Positions 26,542-35,585 of a DNA stretch of 64,000 bases are shown here, in pieces. Under the pieces are notes generated by a model, which worked only from the letters and a program-made list of their open reading frames with translations, had not been told where the DNA came from and did no database searches. The position numbers were made by a program, and so were the translations under genes. The stretch covers positions 62,001 to 126,000 of the forward strand of contig NZ_FWXN01000003.1 of assembly GCF_900176385.1 (NCBI RefSeq). Direction: 5' to 3'. The DNA comes from Janibacter indicus. GTDB lineage: Bacteria > Actinomycetota > Actinomycetes > Actinomycetales > Dermatophilaceae. Numbering within the stretch: position 1 is the stretch's first letter; each line of letters opens with the position of its first letter.

Positions 26542-27836
26542 GGCATCTCCTGGGGGATCGGGTCGGGTGCGGCAGGGCGAAGGGGGCGGGCGAAGGCGAG
26601 CGTGCCGAGCGCCGGCAGCAGGGCGAGGAGCAGCAGCGAGCGGGGCCAGCCGATGACGTCGCCGAGCCCGCCGACCGCGGCGGCGCCGAGGCTGCCGCCG
26701 AGGAGGAAGCACAGCGTGAGCAGGCCCAGGGCGCTGCCCCGGATGCGGGTGGGCACGGAGTCGGCGACGAGTGCGGTCATCGCCGGCTGCCCGAGCCCGA
26801 AGGAGAGCATGAGCGCGAGCGTGGCGACGACGAGGACGACCGGCTGGGCGAGAACGGTGCCGAGGGTGGCGACGAGAACGGCGGCGGTGACGCCGGTGGT
26901 CGCCACGAGCTGGCCCCGGACGGGACCGAGTCGGAGCAGTGCCGGTCCGGTGATGCGGGGCGCGACGACCCCGAGCGCGGCGGCGGGCAGGAGGATCAGA
27001 CCGACCTGCACGCCGGTCCAGCCGCGGGCGGCCAGGCTCGTCGGCACGGCGACGAGCATGCCGAACCACGCCGACGACAGGCTCGCCGCGGTGAGCAGGG
27101 AACGGCGGGCGGCGCTGCTGCGCACGAGCGCCTGCGGCACGACGCCGAAGGGGACGCGTCGCGCCCGCAGGACGGCGGCCGGTGCGGCGACGAGCAGCAG
27201 GACGCCGCCGCCGACGGCGACCGTCGGTCCGAGCGTCGCCGCCTGCAGGGACATCACCGCGCCGATCGCAGCGGCCCCGACGAGCAGGACGCCCGCCGGG
27301 TCGAGGGTGGCGCCCGGCTGTCGATCGGTGGGCAGGTGGCGCCAGACGACCGGGACGAAGGCGAGCGTCACCAGGGGGATGGCGACGACCGGGCGCCAGC
27401 CGAAGGGGTCGACGAGCGCTGACCCGATGACCGGGCCGAGCGCGTTGACCGTGCCGCCCACTCCGGCATAGGTCGCCAGGGCCTTCGCCCGGGCGTCGCC
27501 GGCGAAGAGGGCCTGCACCGCGGCGAGGGTGAGGGCGGGGACGGCCGAGGCACCGAGCCCCTGGAGGGTGCGGGTGGCGACGAGCGCCGGCAGGCTGTCG
27601 ACGAGCGCACCGGCGCACGCGGCGGTGACCATGACGCCCACCCCGACGAGCAGGGGCAGCCGGATGCCGAGCAGGTCGCTGACCCGGCCGCAGACGGCGC
27701 TGCCGACGGCGAGGGCGAGGGAGTAGCAGCTGACGACGAGGGCGGCCCGGCCTGCGGTGAGGCCGAGGTCGGCCGCGAGCGTGGGCAGGGCGACGGCGAC
27801 GGCTGCGCTGCCCAGACCGGTGATGCCGAAGAGCAC
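26538..27836 (-). CDS. MFS transporter (drug:H+ antiporter-like, 12-14 helices)
   Basis: About 432 residues from the first usable GTG at 27836. Motifs include CGRVSDLLGIRLPLLVG (the MFS A motif), RTLQGLGASAVPALTLAAV and a later helix run to LLLLALLPALGTLAFARP. The family start is unclear: no ATG, GTG or TTG occurs upstream in frame, yet a perfect GAGGGAG lies five bases before an ATC at 27896, which would add 20 residues ahead of helix 1. A non-canonical start is therefore possible. It heads a two-gene unit with the crotonase and diverges from the HAD gene. The substrate is unknown. Confidence 0.82.
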   Translation of the reverse strand: MLFGITGLGSAAVAVALPTLAADLGLTAGRAALVVSCYSLALAVGSAVCGRVSDLLGIRLPLLVGVGVMVTAACAGALVDSLPALVATRTLQGLGASAVPALTLAAVQALFAGDARAKALATYAGVGGTVNALGPVIGSALVDPFGWRPVVAIPLVTLAFVPVVWRHLPTDRQPGATLDPAGVLLVGAAAIGAVMSLQAATLGPTVAVGGGVLLLVAAPAAVLRARRVPFGVVPQALVRSSAARRSLLTAASLSSAWFGMLVAVPTSLAARGWTGVQVGLILLPAAALGVVAPRITGPALLRLGPVRGQLVATTGVTAAVLVATLGTVLAQPVVLVVATLALMLSFGLGQPAMTALVADSVPTRIRGSALGLLTLCFLLGGSLGAAAVGGLGDVIGWPRSLLLLALLPALGTLAFARPLRPAAPDPIPQEMP

Positions 27837-27921
27837 GGCGATCGCGCTCGCCAGGGCAGCCGGGTGCGGCGTGGCGGGCGCGGCAGCGGTGGCGATGTCG
27901 ACTCCCTCGTCGGCTTGAATA

Positions 27922-27935
27922 TGAATCTGAGTTCA
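27922..27935. promoter_or_regulatory. TGAA-N6-TTCA operator in the MFS / HAD divergent promoter
   Basis: TGAATCTGAGTTCA is placed in the space between the two divergent genes, with flanking CTTGAA and TTCAAG extending the symmetry. On the minus strand TATACT (27941-27936) directly follows and would serve as a -10 box for the MFS-crotonase unit. Confidence 0.55.
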
Positions 27936-27991
27936 AGTATACCTGTGGGGACAGCGGACGACCAGAGCCGTTCGACCGGAGGGTGTGCACC

Positions 27992-28660
27992 ATGACGACG
28001 ACGTCAGTTGCGCAGGAGGGCCAGACCCCTTGTGTCGCAGCGCTGCTCATCGACTTCGGGGGAGTGCTCACCGTCCCCCTCCGCCGGGCCTTCGGGGCGC
28101 TGGCCGACGACGCCGGGCTCGACCCCGACGCCGGCCTGCGCGTCCTCGCCACCCATGAGGGCGCCCGCGCCGCGCTGGGCGAGCACGAGGTCGGCCGCCT
28201 CGACGACGAGGGCTTCGAGGACGCCTTCGCCGCCGCGCTCGTCGAGGCCGGGGGCCGCGTCGAGCCCCGGGGTCTGCTCGCCCGCCTCGCCGAGCACCTC
28301 GACCTCGACGAGCCGATGGTCGACCTCGTCCGCGAGGTCCGCGCGGCAGGGGTGCCCGTCGCCCTCGTCTCCAACTCCCTCGGCCGCGACTGCTACGCCC
28401 GCGTCGACCTCGACGAGCTCTTCGACGTCACCGTCATCTCCGGCCAGGTCGGGGTGCGCAAGCCCTCGCGCCGGATCTACCGGATCGCCTGCGAGCGGCT
28501 CGGGGTCGCCCCCGGGCAGTGCGTCCTCGTCGACGACCTCGAGCACAACCTCGTCGGCGCCGCCCGCCTGGGCATCGACGGCATCCACCACCGCACCGCC
28601 GACGAGACCATCCCGCGCGTGCGGGCCGCGCTCGGCCTACCGACGGCGACCGCAGCGTGA
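27992..28660 (+). CDS. HAD-superfamily hydrolase, epoxide hydrolase N-terminal/ACAD10 type
   Basis: A 222-residue HAD protein. Motif I is LLIDFGGVLT (nucleophile Asp near residue 23); the second Asp is replaced by Gly, as in the N-terminal domain of soluble epoxide hydrolase and in the HAD domain of animal ACAD10. Motif II is LVSNSLG, motif III the Lys in GVRKPSRRIY and motif IV is VLVDDLEHN. ATG 27992 has GGAGG upstream. It is followed by an acyl-CoA dehydrogenase and an APH-type kinase, giving the same three domains that ACAD10 has in one chain. Function in a phosphorylated-acyl pathway is inferred. Confidence 0.85.
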   Translation: MTTTSVAQEGQTPCVAALLIDFGGVLTVPLRRAFGALADDAGLDPDAGLRVLATHEGARAALGEHEVGRLDDEGFEDAFAAALVEAGGRVEPRGLLARLAEHLDLDEPMVDLVREVRAAGVPVALVSNSLGRDCYARVDLDELFDVTVISGQVGVRKPSRRIYRIACERLGVAPGQCVLVDDLEHNLVGAARLGIDGIHHRTADETIPRVRAALGLPTATAA

Positions 28661-28699
28661 CCCCCTTCGCCCCTGATCCACCCACCAAAGGACTCCACG

Positions 28700-29920
28700 A
28701 TGTTCGACCTCAGTGACCGCGGCCAGGACTACCGCGACCGGCTGCTCGCCTTCATGGACGAGCACGTCTACCCGGCCGAGAGCGTCTACCGCGAGCAGAT
28801 GCGCGACTCCGGCGACGCCAACCACCACCCGCAGGTCCTCGAGGACCTCAAGGCCGAGGCGCGCAGCCAGGGCCTGTGGAACCTCTTCCACCCCCACCCC
28901 GAGTGGGGGCCGGGCCTGACCAACCTCGAGTACGCCCACCTCGCCGAGATCACCGGGCGCAGCATCGAGATCGCTCCCGAGGCGATCAACTGCAATGCCC
29001 CCGACACCGGCAACATGGAGGTGCTCACGCTCTTCGGCACCGACGAGCACAAGGAGCGCTACCTGGGGCCGCTGCTCGCGGGCGAGATCGCCTCCGCCTT
29101 CGCGATGACCGAGCCGGCTGTCGCCAGCTCCGACGCGACCAATGTCGAGACCCGGATGGTCCGCGACGGTGACGAGTACGTCATCACCGGCCGCAAGTGG
29201 TGGACCTCCAACGCCCTGCACAAGAACTGCAAGGTCCTCATCGTCATGGGCAAGACCGACCCGGACGCCCCGACCCACCGCCAGCAGTCGATGATGGTCG
29301 TCCCGATCGACGCCCCGGGGGTGAAGATCCTGCGCGGCCTGCCGGTCTTCGGCTACTGGGACCGCGAGGGCCACGCCGAGGTCGAGTTCGACCACGTGCG
29401 CGTGCCGCGCGAGGCGCTGCTCGCCGGCGAGGGCGACGGCTTCATGATCAGCCAGGCCCGCCTGGGCCCCGGCCGCATCCACCACTGCATGCGCGCCATC
29501 GGCGTCGCCGAGCGCGCCCTCGACCTGATGATCGACCGTGCCCAGTCGCGGGTGACCTTCGGCGAGCCGATCGCCAACCGGGCCAACATCATGGACTGGG
29601 TCGCCGAGGCCCGGATCGAGATCGAGATGGCCCGCCTGCTGACGCTCAAGGCCGCGCGCATGATGGACACCGTGGGCAACAAGGTCGCCCGCACGGAGAT
29701 CGCGGCGATCAAGGTCGCGGCGCCCAATGTCGCGCTCAAGGTCCTCGACCGGGCGATCCAGGTGCACGGCGGCGGCGGCGTGAGCGACGACTTCCCGCTG
29801 GCCCAGTGGTACGCCCACATGCGCACCCTGCGTCTGGCCGACGGGCCGGACGAGGTGCACAAGATGACCATCGCCCGCCGCGAGTACCGCCGCCGGAGCC
29901 CGGAGTGGGGCAAGAAGTGA
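28700..29920 (+). CDS. acyl-CoA dehydrogenase, ACAD10/ACAD11-like
   Basis: A 406-residue FAD flavoprotein. Conserved stretches are [49 protein letters not shown] (flavin-binding loop), [14 protein letters not shown] and the C-terminal [16 protein letters not shown]. The long N-terminus and [10 protein letters not shown] are typical of the ACAD10/11-like branch rather than short-chain dehydrogenases. It sits between HAD and kinase genes; the GTG of the kinase overlaps its stop. A close paralogue is at 38773-39990. AAAGGA precedes the ATG. Confidence 0.92.
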   Translation: MFDLSDRGQDYRDRLLAFMDEHVYPAESVYREQMRDSGDANHHPQVLEDLKAEARSQGLWNLFHPHPEWGPGLTNLEYAHLAEITGRSIEIAPEAINCNAPDTGNMEVLTLFGTDEHKERYLGPLLAGEIASAFAMTEPAVASSDATNVETRMVRDGDEYVITGRKWWTSNALHKNCKVLIVMGKTDPDAPTHRQQSMMVVPIDAPGVKILRGLPVFGYWDREGHAEVEFDHVRVPREALLAGEGDGFMISQARLGPGRIHHCMRAIGVAERALDLMIDRAQSRVTFGEPIANRANIMDWVAEARIEIEMARLLTLKAARMMDTVGNKVARTEIAAIKVAAPNVALKVLDRAIQVHGGGGVSDDFPLAQWYAHMRTLRLADGPDEVHKMTIARREYRRRSPEWGKK

Positions 29921-30935
29921 CCGAGGGCATCGACGAGGCCGCGATGACCGACTGGCTCGTCGGTCTCGGGGTCGGCCTGCAGGCGCCCCTGACCTATGCG
30001 CGCGTCGGCCTGGGCCAGTCCAACCTCACCTATCTCGTCACCGACGCGCAGGGGGCTCGTCTCGTCCTGCGGCGACCGCCCCTGGGTGAGCTGCTCGCCT
30101 CGGCCCACGACGTGGCCCGGGAGCACCGGATCCTCGCGGCCCTGCAGGGCACGGACGTGCCGCTGCCGCGGGTGCTCGGGCTGTGCGAGGACCCGGCTGT
30201 CACCGACGTGCCGGTCCTCGCGGTCTCGCACGTCGACGGCACGGTCGTCGACGAGCGGGCCGACGCCGAGGCCCTCTCGCCGGCGGCGCGGCACGCGATC
30301 GGGCTCTCGCTCGTCGACACGCTCGGCCGGATCCACGGCGTCGACCTCGAGGCCGTCGGTCTCGCCGACCTGGCCAGCCACAAGCCCTACGCCGCCCGCC
30401 AGCTCAAGCGGTGGTCGGGGCAGTGGGAGCTCTCGCGCACCCGCGAGCTGCCCGAGCTGGAGCGGCTCACCGAGCGGCTGCGGACGCTCGAGCCCGAGGC
30501 GGGAGAGGTCGCCCTCGTCCACGGCGACTGCCACCTGCGCAACCTCATCGTCGACCCCGACGACGCGAGCGTGCGGGCGATCCTCGACTGGGAGCTGTGC
30601 ACCCTCGGTGACCCACTCGCCGACCTCGGGACCGTGCTCGCCTACTGGCCGCAGCCGGGCGACCCGCCGACGATGCGCTTCGACGCCTCGATGGTCGAAG
30701 GCTTCGCCACGCGGGAGGAGCTCGTCGAGCGCTATGCCGAGGTCACCGGCCGCGACCTCACCCACGTGCCCTTCTGGCACGGCCTGGGCCTGTGGAAGCT
30801 CGCGATCATTCTCGAGGGGTGCGCCGCCGACAGCTCGACGACCCGCGCAACCTCACGGCGATGGGGCGCATCCCCGCCGAGGCCGTCGACGAGCTCGTCG
30901 CGTGTGCGCACGTCGTCCTCGACGAGGCGGACTAG
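29917..30935 (+). CDS. APH-family acyl kinase (LvaA/ACAD10-11 kinase-like), frameshifted near the 3' end
   Basis: An aminoglycoside-phosphotransferase-fold kinase begun at GTG 29917, overlapping the dehydrogenase stop. It has the [11 protein letters not shown] nucleotide loop, [25 protein letters not shown], the catalytic loop [13 protein letters not shown] (about residues 202-214) and the metal-binding [16 protein letters not shown]. Around 30816-30820 the frame slips: the run GGGG reads as if one G were lost. In the shifted frame the protein would finish normally ([13 protein letters not shown] to the TAG at 30933-30935). As read, it runs on into the TetR gene. Homologues phosphorylate 4-hydroxyacyl-CoA. 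The slip may be real or a sequencing error. Confidence 0.8.
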
Positions 30936-30945
30936 GGTGTCCGCC

Positions 30946-31626
30946 ATGCCCAGCGAGACCGAACCTGCCGCCCCCGAGGTGCCCGACCTCGTCGACGCGG
31001 CCAAGCTGGGGACCCTGCCCCAGACCGCGCGGGGCAAGCGCACCCGCGATGCCCTCATCGCGGCCGCGCGCACGGTCTTCGAGCGTGACGGCTACGTCGA
31101 CTCGCGGCTCGTCGACATCGCGGCCGAGGCCAAGTGCTCGATCGGCAGCTTCTACACGTGGTTCGAGAGCAAGGACGAGGTCCTGGCGGCCGTCCTGCAC
31201 GAGGCGCAGAGCGACATGCTCCACCCCGGCACCGGTCGGATCGAGGCGACCGACGACCCGATCGCGATCATCGCCGCGAGCAACCGTGCCTACTTCGAGG
31301 CCTTCCGCCGCAATGCCAAGCTCAACGTCCTGCTCCAGCAGGTCGCGGCGGTCGACCCGCGCTTCCGCGACATGCGTCGCGCGCGCAGCGAGGCCTTCGT
31401 GGCCCGCAACTCCCGGGCGATCCGCGACCTGCAGGAGCGCGGCCTCGCCGACCGCGACGTCGACCCCGAGCTCGCGGCGATGGCCCTGTCGGGCATGGTC
31501 GCCCGCCTGGCCTACGACGTCTTCGTCATCGGTGGTCCCGAGACGGTCGAGGACGTCGTCGCGACGGCGACCCGGCTGTGGACCAATGCCCTCGGCCTGA
31601 CCGAGCCGGCCCTGCGCGCCGACTGA
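30946..31626 (+). CDS. TetR family transcriptional regulator
   Basis: A 226-residue regulator. The N-terminal HTH reads RTRDALIAAARTVFERDGYVDSRLVDIAAEAKCSIGSFYTWFESKDEVLAAVL (about residues 28-80), fully typical of TetR. The ligand domain follows, with no family-specific hallmark. ATG 30946 is chosen, with AGGG eight bases upstream; a GTG at 30937 is also open. It is the only TetR gene inside the catabolic region, so it is the best candidate to bind the TGAA-N6-TTCA dyads. That assignment is inference. Confidence 0.9.
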   Translation: MPSETEPAAPEVPDLVDAAKLGTLPQTARGKRTRDALIAAARTVFERDGYVDSRLVDIAAEAKCSIGSFYTWFESKDEVLAAVLHEAQSDMLHPGTGRIEATDDPIAIIAASNRAYFEAFRRNAKLNVLLQQVAAVDPRFRDMRRARSEAFVARNSRAIRDLQERGLADRDVDPELAAMALSGMVARLAYDVFVIGGPETVEDVVATATRLWTNALGLTEPALRAD

Positions 31627-31644
31627 CGCGCAGGACCCGCGGCC

Positions 31645-32430
31645 TCACCGGGCGATGTTGACCCCGCCGTCGACGGTCAGCGTGCTGCCGACGACGTAGT
31701 CGCCGGCATCGGAGGCCAGGTAGACCGCGGCGGCGGCCATGTCCTCGTCGCGCCCGATCCGGCCCGAGGGGATCTGGGCGGCGGTCGCCTCCTCCTCGTC
31801 GCGGGCTTCCTTGTTCATCGACGACGCGAAGGCGCCCGGCGCGATCGCCGAGACGACGATGCCCTCCGGCGCGAGCCGGACCGCCAAGCGCTTGGTCAGG
31901 TGCACAACCCCCGCCTTGCTCGCGTGGTAGCTGTACGTCTCCAGCGGGTTGAGCGAGAGCCCGTCGATCGAGGCGATGTTGATGACCTTGGCCAGGTGGC
32001 CGCTGCGCTCGCGGCCGGCGAGCAGCAGGGTCCTGGCGGCCTGGGTGAGGAAGAAGGGCGCCTTGACGTTGAGGTCCATGACCTTGTCCCAGCCGCTCTC
32101 GGGGAACTCGTCGAAGTCCGCTCCCCACGCCGCGCCGGCGTTGTTGACGAGGATGTCGAGGTGGTCCTCGTGCTCGCGGAAGGCGTCGAGCAGCGCAGCG
32201 ATCCCGGCGGTCGTCGAGACGTCGCAGGGCAGGGCGACGCAGCGCCCTTCGCCGTACTGCTGCGACAGCTCGGTGGCGGTGGCCCGGCAGGCCTCCTCCT
32301 TGCGCGCGGTGATGTAGACCGTGGCGCCCTGCGCCAGCAGTCCCTCGGTGATCATCCGGCCGATGCCGCGGCTGCCGCCGGTGACCAGGGCGACGCGGCC
32401 CTCGAGGGAGAAGAGTGCGGTGAGGTCCAT
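31645..32430 (-). CDS. short-chain dehydrogenase/reductase
   Basis: A 261-residue classical SDR. It has the cofactor motif VTGGSRGIGRMI (residues 17-28), NNAGAAWG, the catalytic Ser in NIASIDGLS and YxxxK in YSYHASKAG, and ends in VDGGVNIAR. ARKEE after the second strand suggests NADPH preference. It is transcribed away from the reductase at 32566 through a shared regulatory region with two dyads. A role as 3-hydroxyacyl-CoA or ketone reductase is plausible. Confidence 0.9.
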   Translation of the reverse strand: MDLTALFSLEGRVALVTGGSRGIGRMITEGLLAQGATVYITARKEEACRATATELSQQYGEGRCVALPCDVSTTAGIAALLDAFREHEDHLDILVNNAGAAWGADFDEFPESGWDKVMDLNVKAPFFLTQAARTLLLAGRERSGHLAKVINIASIDGLSLNPLETYSYHASKAGVVHLTKRLAVRLAPEGIVVSAIAPGAFASSMNKEARDEEEATAAQIPSGRIGRDEDMAAAAVYLASDAGDYVVGSTLTVDGGVNIAR

Positions 32431-32480
32431 GCTGGTCCTGACGATCGAAGGGGGGTTGTCCCGTCGACCGTAGCGTGACC

Positions 32481-32516
32481 TGAATCAGGGTTCAACAGTA
32501 GTTGAAGCCAGATTCA
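32481..32516. promoter_or_regulatory. double TGAA-N6-TTCA operator between divergent SDR and MDR genes
   Basis: Two copies, TGAATCAGGGTTCA (32481-32494) and TGAAGCCAGATTCA (32503-32516), have centres 22 bp apart, two helical turns. Together they form a 36-bp dyad whose 16-base arms differ at only two positions. This spacing suits cooperative binding of two dimers on one DNA face and control of both divergent genes. Confidence 0.65.
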
Positions 32517-32565
32517 CGTTGTGACAGGCTGGCGCCACACCGGCACGTCGACCACAGGAGCTCAC

Positions 32566-33567
32566 ATGTCCCGGACCTCGCAGGAGATCCGTCTCGCCGC
32601 CCGCCCGCAGGGCCGCCCCGATGCGAGCACCTGGCAGCTCGCGACGACCGAGGTCGCCGAGCCGGGTCCGGGGGAGTTCCTCGTCCAGCTGCAGCAGATC
32701 TCTCTCGACCCGGCGATGCGCGGCTGGCTCAACGACGTGCGCTCCTACCTGCCGCCGGTGCAGATCGGTGCCGTCATGCGGGCCTTCGGCGCCGGCACCG
32801 TCATCGCCTCCCAGCACGACGACTTCGCCGTCGGTGACGTCGTGAGCGGCACCTTCGGGGTGCGGGAGTACGCGATCTCGGACGGCAGGGGGGTCAGTCG
32901 CCTCGACCTCGACGTCGCCCCGATGAGCACCTGGCTCGGCGCGCTCGGGATGCCCGGCATGACCGCGTGGTTCGGCCTCGAGGACGTCGGTCGGGCCCAG
33001 CCCGGTGACACCGTCCTCGTCTCGGCCGCGGCCGGCGCCGTGGGGTCCACGGTCGCCCAGCTGGCCAAGGCCAAGGGGTGCCGGGTCATCGGTGTCGCCG
33101 GCGGCCCCGACAAGGTCGCCTGGTTGCGCGAGCTCGGCCTCGACGAGGTCATTGACCGGCGCGAGGGCGACCTGCTGCGCCAGGTGCGTCGAGCCGCCCC
33201 CGACGGCGTCGACGTCTACTTCGACAACGTCGGCGGCGAGCTGCTCGACGCCGCCCTGGCCAACCTCGCCCACGGCGCGCGCATCGCCATCTGCGGCGCG
33301 ATCTCGACCTACAACGACGAGACCCTCGCCGAGGGCCCGCGGCGCTACATGGCCCTGCTCGTCTTCCGCGCGAGCATGCAGGGCTTTGTCGTCATGGACT
33401 ACGAGGACCGCTACGCCGAGGCGATCGCCGGCATCAGCGAGCTCATCCGCGACGGGCGTCTTGTCGCCACCGAGACGATCCTCGAGGGCGGCGTCGCCGC
33501 CTTCCCCGACGCCCTCCTCGGCCTCTTCGACGGGGTCAACACCGGCAAGCTCCTCCTCAAGGTCTGA
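32566..33567 (+). CDS. NADP-dependent oxidoreductase, prostaglandin-reductase/CurA type
   Basis: A 333-residue MDR of the PTGR/leukotriene B4 12-hydroxydehydrogenase group, which reduces alpha,beta-unsaturated ketones or enoyl compounds. It shows RPQGRPDASTW at the start, LDPAMRGWLND, GMPGMTAWFGLEDVGR, SAAAGAVGSTVAQLAKAKGCRVIGVAGG (about residues 147-174) and VDVYFDNVGGELLDA. ATG 32566 has CAGGAG upstream; an earlier in-frame start lacks one and would include the operator. Confidence 0.9.
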   Translation: MSRTSQEIRLAARPQGRPDASTWQLATTEVAEPGPGEFLVQLQQISLDPAMRGWLNDVRSYLPPVQIGAVMRAFGAGTVIASQHDDFAVGDVVSGTFGVREYAISDGRGVSRLDLDVAPMSTWLGALGMPGMTAWFGLEDVGRAQPGDTVLVSAAAGAVGSTVAQLAKAKGCRVIGVAGGPDKVAWLRELGLDEVIDRREGDLLRQVRRAAPDGVDVYFDNVGGELLDAALANLAHGARIAICGAISTYNDETLAEGPRRYMALLVFRASMQGFVVMDYEDRYAEAIAGISELIRDGRLVATETILEGGVAAFPDALLGLFDGVNTGKLLLKV

Positions 33568-33625
33568 GCCTGCCGTGCTCGTTCCTCGCCCTGCAGCCTC
33601 CTGACCCGTAGAAAGGCAATCGCAC

Positions 33626-34579
33626 ATGCGCGCCATCCACATCTCCTCCCTCGACGGGCCGCAGGCCGTCGAGCTCGTCGACGTCCCCGCACCGGCCGAC
33701 CCGCGTCTGGTGACGATCGAAGTCAGGGCCGCCGGTGTGGCCTTCCCCGAGCTGCTCCAGACCCGCGGGCTCTACCAGATGAAGCCCGACCTCCCCTTCG
33801 TCCCGGGGGCCGAGGTGGCCGGTGTCGTCACCGCGGCGCCCGAGGGCAGCGGCTTCGCCGCCGGTGACCGCGTGGCGGCACTGACGATGCTCGGGGGCTT
33901 CGCCGAGGTCGCCCAGGCGCAGCCCGACCTGACCTTCCACCTGCCCGACGAGGTCGGCTTCGAGTCGGGTGCCGCCTTCACCTTCAACTACGCCACCGTC
34001 TACTTCGCGCTGGTCGAGCGCGGTCACCTCGCCGAGGGCGAGACCGTCCTCGTGCACGGCGCAGCCGGCGGCATCGGCACCGCCGCGATCCAGATGGCCA
34101 AGGCCTTCGGCGCCGGCAAGGTCATCGGTGTCGTCTCCACCGAGGCGAAGGGGGAGATCGCCCGGGCCGCGGGTGCCGACGAGGTCGTCCTGTCCGACGG
34201 CTTCCTCGACGCGGTGGGCCGGGCGAGCGTCGACGTCGTCGTCGACCCCGTGGGCGGCGACCGCTTCACCGACTCGCTGCGGGCCCTGCGCGAGCACGGT
34301 CGCCTGCTCGTCATCGGCTTCACCGCCGGTGCCATCCCCGAGGTCAAGGTCAACCGGCTGCTGCTGGGCAACATCGGCGTCGTCGGCGTCGGCTGGGGCG
34401 CCTACGCGATGTCCCGCCCCGGTCACATCGGCACCGAGTGGGAGGCGATGCTGCCGCACCTGCGCAGCGGGGCCCTGGACCCGGTGCTCGGTGCGACCTA
34501 CCCGCTGGCGGAGGCGGCCGAGGCCATCGCCTCGCTCGAGACCCGGCAGGTCACCGGCAAGGTGCTGCTGCTCCCATGA
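33626..34579 (+). CDS. NADPH:quinone oxidoreductase family protein (MDR)
   Basis: A 317-residue zinc-free MDR, related to the enzyme at 21090-22079. It has RAAGVAFPELLQTRGLYQMKPDLPFVPGAEVAGVV, the glycine-rich VHGAAGGIGTAAIQMAKAFGA (about residues 145-165) and VDVVVDPVGGDRF. The FAEVAQAQPDLTFHLPDEV region resembles QOR-like enoyl reductases found in acyl-CoA catabolic clusters. Its stop overlaps the thioesterase ATG by four bases. Confidence 0.88.
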   Translation: MRAIHISSLDGPQAVELVDVPAPADPRLVTIEVRAAGVAFPELLQTRGLYQMKPDLPFVPGAEVAGVVTAAPEGSGFAAGDRVAALTMLGGFAEVAQAQPDLTFHLPDEVGFESGAAFTFNYATVYFALVERGHLAEGETVLVHGAAGGIGTAAIQMAKAFGAGKVIGVVSTEAKGEIARAAGADEVVLSDGFLDAVGRASVDVVVDPVGGDRFTDSLRALREHGRLLVIGFTAGAIPEVKVNRLLLGNIGVVGVGWGAYAMSRPGHIGTEWEAMLPHLRSGALDPVLGATYPLAEAAEAIASLETRQVTGKVLLLP

Positions 34580-35085
34580 CGACCGCAGCGCCGCTCCCTT
34601 CGGTCCAGGAGGTCCTCGCCCTCCCGGCGGTGATCGTCGAGACGGCTCCGCCGGAGTGGGAGGACGTCAACGGCCACGTCAATGTCGCCCGCTACTACGA
34701 CCTGCACCTGCGCGGCGCGGAGGCGGCGCTCACGGCGCTCGGCGTCGACGATGCCTACCGGGCCGAGACCGGGTGGAGCATGTTCAGCGTCGAGCAGCAC
34801 CTGCGCTTCCTCGGCGAGGTGCACGTCGGTCACGAGGTGAGCGTGCACCTGCGCTGGGTGGCCCGTGGCGACAAGGTCATGCACGCGATCTCCTTCGTCG
34901 TCGACCGCACGACCGGGCGCGTGGCCAACTCTCTCGAGGTTCTCGAGGCGCACGTCGACCTGACGACCCGCCGGGCATGCGCGTGGGCCCCCACGATCGC
35001 CGAGCGGATCGACGAGCTCGTGGCGGCCCACGCGGCGCTGCCGTGGCCGGCCCCGACGTGCGGGGCCATCGGGGTCAGGAGCTGA
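34576..35085 (+). CDS. hotdog-fold acyl-CoA thioesterase
   Basis: A 169-residue thioesterase of the 4-hydroxybenzoyl-CoA thioesterase-like group that often accompanies carnitine and acyl-CoA catabolic genes. The N-terminal PEWEDVNGHVNVARYYDLHLRGAEAAL contains the hotdog motif with the active-site Asp/Asn region, followed by FSVEQHLRFLGEV. The ATG overlaps the upstream MDR stop. Its 3' end overlaps the convergent MaoC gene by 11 bases. Confidence 0.85.
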   Translation: MTTAAPLPSVQEVLALPAVIVETAPPEWEDVNGHVNVARYYDLHLRGAEAALTALGVDDAYRAETGWSMFSVEQHLRFLGEVHVGHEVSVHLRWVARGDKVMHAISFVVDRTTGRVANSLEVLEAHVDLTTRRACAWAPTIAERIDELVAAHAALPWPAPTCGAIGVRS

Positions 35086-35545
35086 AGCGACCGATCGACT
35101 CGGCGACGAGGATCGGCTTGTCGATGCCCTCGGCCTCGACGGTGAGGGTCGTGACGACCTTGACCGCGCCCGGGCCGGTCTCCTCGACCGACGTCAGCTC
35201 GGCGACCAGGCGGATGCGCGAGTCCACGGGCAGCGGGTGGATGAAGCGCACCTTGTCGTAGCCGTAGTTGAGGCTGTGCGCGAAGCCGTCGAAGGCCATG
35301 AGCTCCTCGAGGAAGGCCGGCGTGCGCGAGAGGCTGTAGAGCCCGTGCGCGATCGTCGAGCCGAAGGGGGAGTCGGCCGCCCGCTGCGGGTCGACGTGGA
35401 TCCACTGGTGGTCGCCGGTGAGGTCGGCGAAGGCGTCGATCTTCGCCTGGTCGACGACGTGCCACTCGGTCGGGCCGAGCCGGGTGCCGACGAGGTCCTT
35501 GAGGTCCTGCACGGACGTGGGGCGGTGCTGCGCGGTCTGGGTCAC
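35075..35545 (-). CDS. MaoC family dehydratase (R-specific enoyl-CoA hydratase)
   Basis: A 156-residue single-hotdog hydratase. The catalytic signature AFADLTGDHQWIHVDPQRAADSPFGSTIAHGLYSLS (residues 38-73) has the Asp-His pair of R-hydratases. The C-terminal part is complete. In actinobacterial beta-oxidation such enzymes hydrate bulky enoyl-CoAs; they can also feed R-3-hydroxyacyl-CoA to PHA synthase, which is encoded at 53 kb. It diverges from the SDR at 35653 across an operator. Confidence 0.9.
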   Translation of the reverse strand: MTQTAQHRPTSVQDLKDLVGTRLGPTEWHVVDQAKIDAFADLTGDHQWIHVDPQRAADSPFGSTIAHGLYSLSRTPAFLEELMAFDGFAHSLNYGYDKVRFIHPLPVDSRIRLVAELTSVEETGPGAVKVVTTLTVEAEGIDKPILVAESIGRFSS

Positions 35546-35585
35546 GGTGAGCTCCTTCGGTCACGATCTGGTCCCTCGAACCTAG

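Noticed and set aside
29197-31626. A genuine kinase-TetR fusion protein
   Set aside because: The linking segment is out-of-frame kinase sequence; adding one base restores a normal kinase end and leaves an independent TetR start.
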